A stretch of DNA of 41,089 bases. Source: Bradyrhizobium cytisi. GTDB taxonomy: Bacteria > Pseudomonadota > Alphaproteobacteria > Rhizobiales > Xanthobacteraceae. Where the stretch lies: contig NZ_VSSR01000077.1 in assembly GCF_008123515.1 (NCBI RefSeq), positions 1 through 41,089 of the forward strand. Direction: 5' to 3'. The first letter of the stretch is position 1; each line of letters starts with the position of its first letter. The notes under the pieces were generated by a model that made no database searches, was not told the DNA's origin, and was given only the letters and a program-made list of their open reading frames with translations. Positions 40,901-41,089 of this stretch are shown piece after piece. The translations under genes were made by a program, and so were the position numbers.

Positions 40901-41053
40901 TTGGCTGCTCCATGCTCGCATCCGCTCTAACTAACCTGGGTTAAGAACGCGAGAGGCGATATGGTTCGGTTCCATACTGAAAATATGTACATTGAAGTTG
41001 CATCTGGGATTGCAGCGCTTCCGCCCGGGGACGCGCCGACCGCGCCACAAGCT

Positions 41054-41080
41054 CGTCATTGCGAGCGGAGCGAAGATTCC
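41054..41080. repeat. Intergenic repeat, inverted copy of the left-edge element
   Basis: CGTCATTGCGAGCGGAGCGA at 41054-41073 and the following bases are the reverse complement, with a few changes, of 40-67. The window is thus bracketed by two inverse copies of the same short element, probably chance placement of a very common repeat. The rest of 40901-41053 contains no supported gene. Confidence 0.6.
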
Positions 41081-41089
41081 ATGGGGGGT

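Noticed and set aside
1..41089. CRISPR arrays, insertion sequences, rRNA, prophage genes
   Set aside because: No regular spaced repeats, transposase, integrase, rRNA or phage structural genes could be found in either strand.

Overview
The window is GC-rich, densely packed DNA that looks like the chromosome of a Bradyrhizobium or a close relative (Alphaproteobacteria, Nitrobacteraceae/Bradyrhizobiaceae). This rests on the protein families, the GC-rich codon use and several dispersed palindromic intergenic repeats of a kind I associate with that genus. The species is inferred from gene content, not from a marker gene. I see no phage, transposase, plasmid functions or CRISPR array.

Layout. 1-6076: a ring-opening amidohydrolase of the cyanuric acid hydrolase/barbiturase family followed by a NylA-like amidase, a decayed DUF1186/SEC-C gene, a double-hotdog thioesterase and small unknown proteins. 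6073-9451 (minus): dgoK, dgoA and poxB, linking 2-keto-3-deoxygalactonate use to pyruvate oxidation. 9556-13412: a sigma-54-type promoter with an inverted repeat in front of a luciferase-like monooxygenase and its flavin reductase, converging on an AcoR-type sigma-54 activator. 13641-19442 (minus): a 1101-residue single-chain acyl-CoA carboxylase, a frameshifted Asp/Glu-racemase-family gene and a chemoreceptor. 19744-21805: two related cysteine-containing unknown proteins, then a TetR regulator divergent from a tautomerase with a double palindromic operator between them. 21915-25255 (minus): an amidohydrolase, a COG0523 GTPase and a DUF1989 protein in one tight operon. 25256-26065: a gene-free block resembling a dispersed repeat.

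26066-28234 is a redox-stress module: an RclR-like AraC regulator that keeps both cysteines I recall as redox-active in E. coli RclR, divergent from an AhpD-like protein and an RclC-like DUF417 membrane protein. A fragment of a HigA-type antitoxin follows. 28507-31397 holds SEC-C/DUF1841-like and other unknown proteins, a 2'-5' RNA ligase-like protein and a zinc-ribbon protein. 31685-34319 holds a lipoprotein alpha/beta hydrolase, a YbaK-like deacylase, a CBS protein and tRNA-Glu(CTC). 34377-36846 is core genome: a small membrane protein, an RluD-type pseudouridine synthase and the heat-shock sigma factor rpoH with a clear terminator. 37034-40900 holds an unknown protein, a peptidoglycan amidase, a diguanylate cyclase, a tiny 22-residue lysine-rich gene with its own hairpin and terminator, a LysE-type exporter and a stand-alone receiver protein.

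The strongest candidates for something new are the self-contained sigma-54 monooxygenase unit, the Rcl-like module in which an AhpD-like protein stands where rclA would be, the amidohydrolase/COG0523/DUF1989 operon, and the lysine-rich micro-gene. All functions are read from sequence only; no database search was run.
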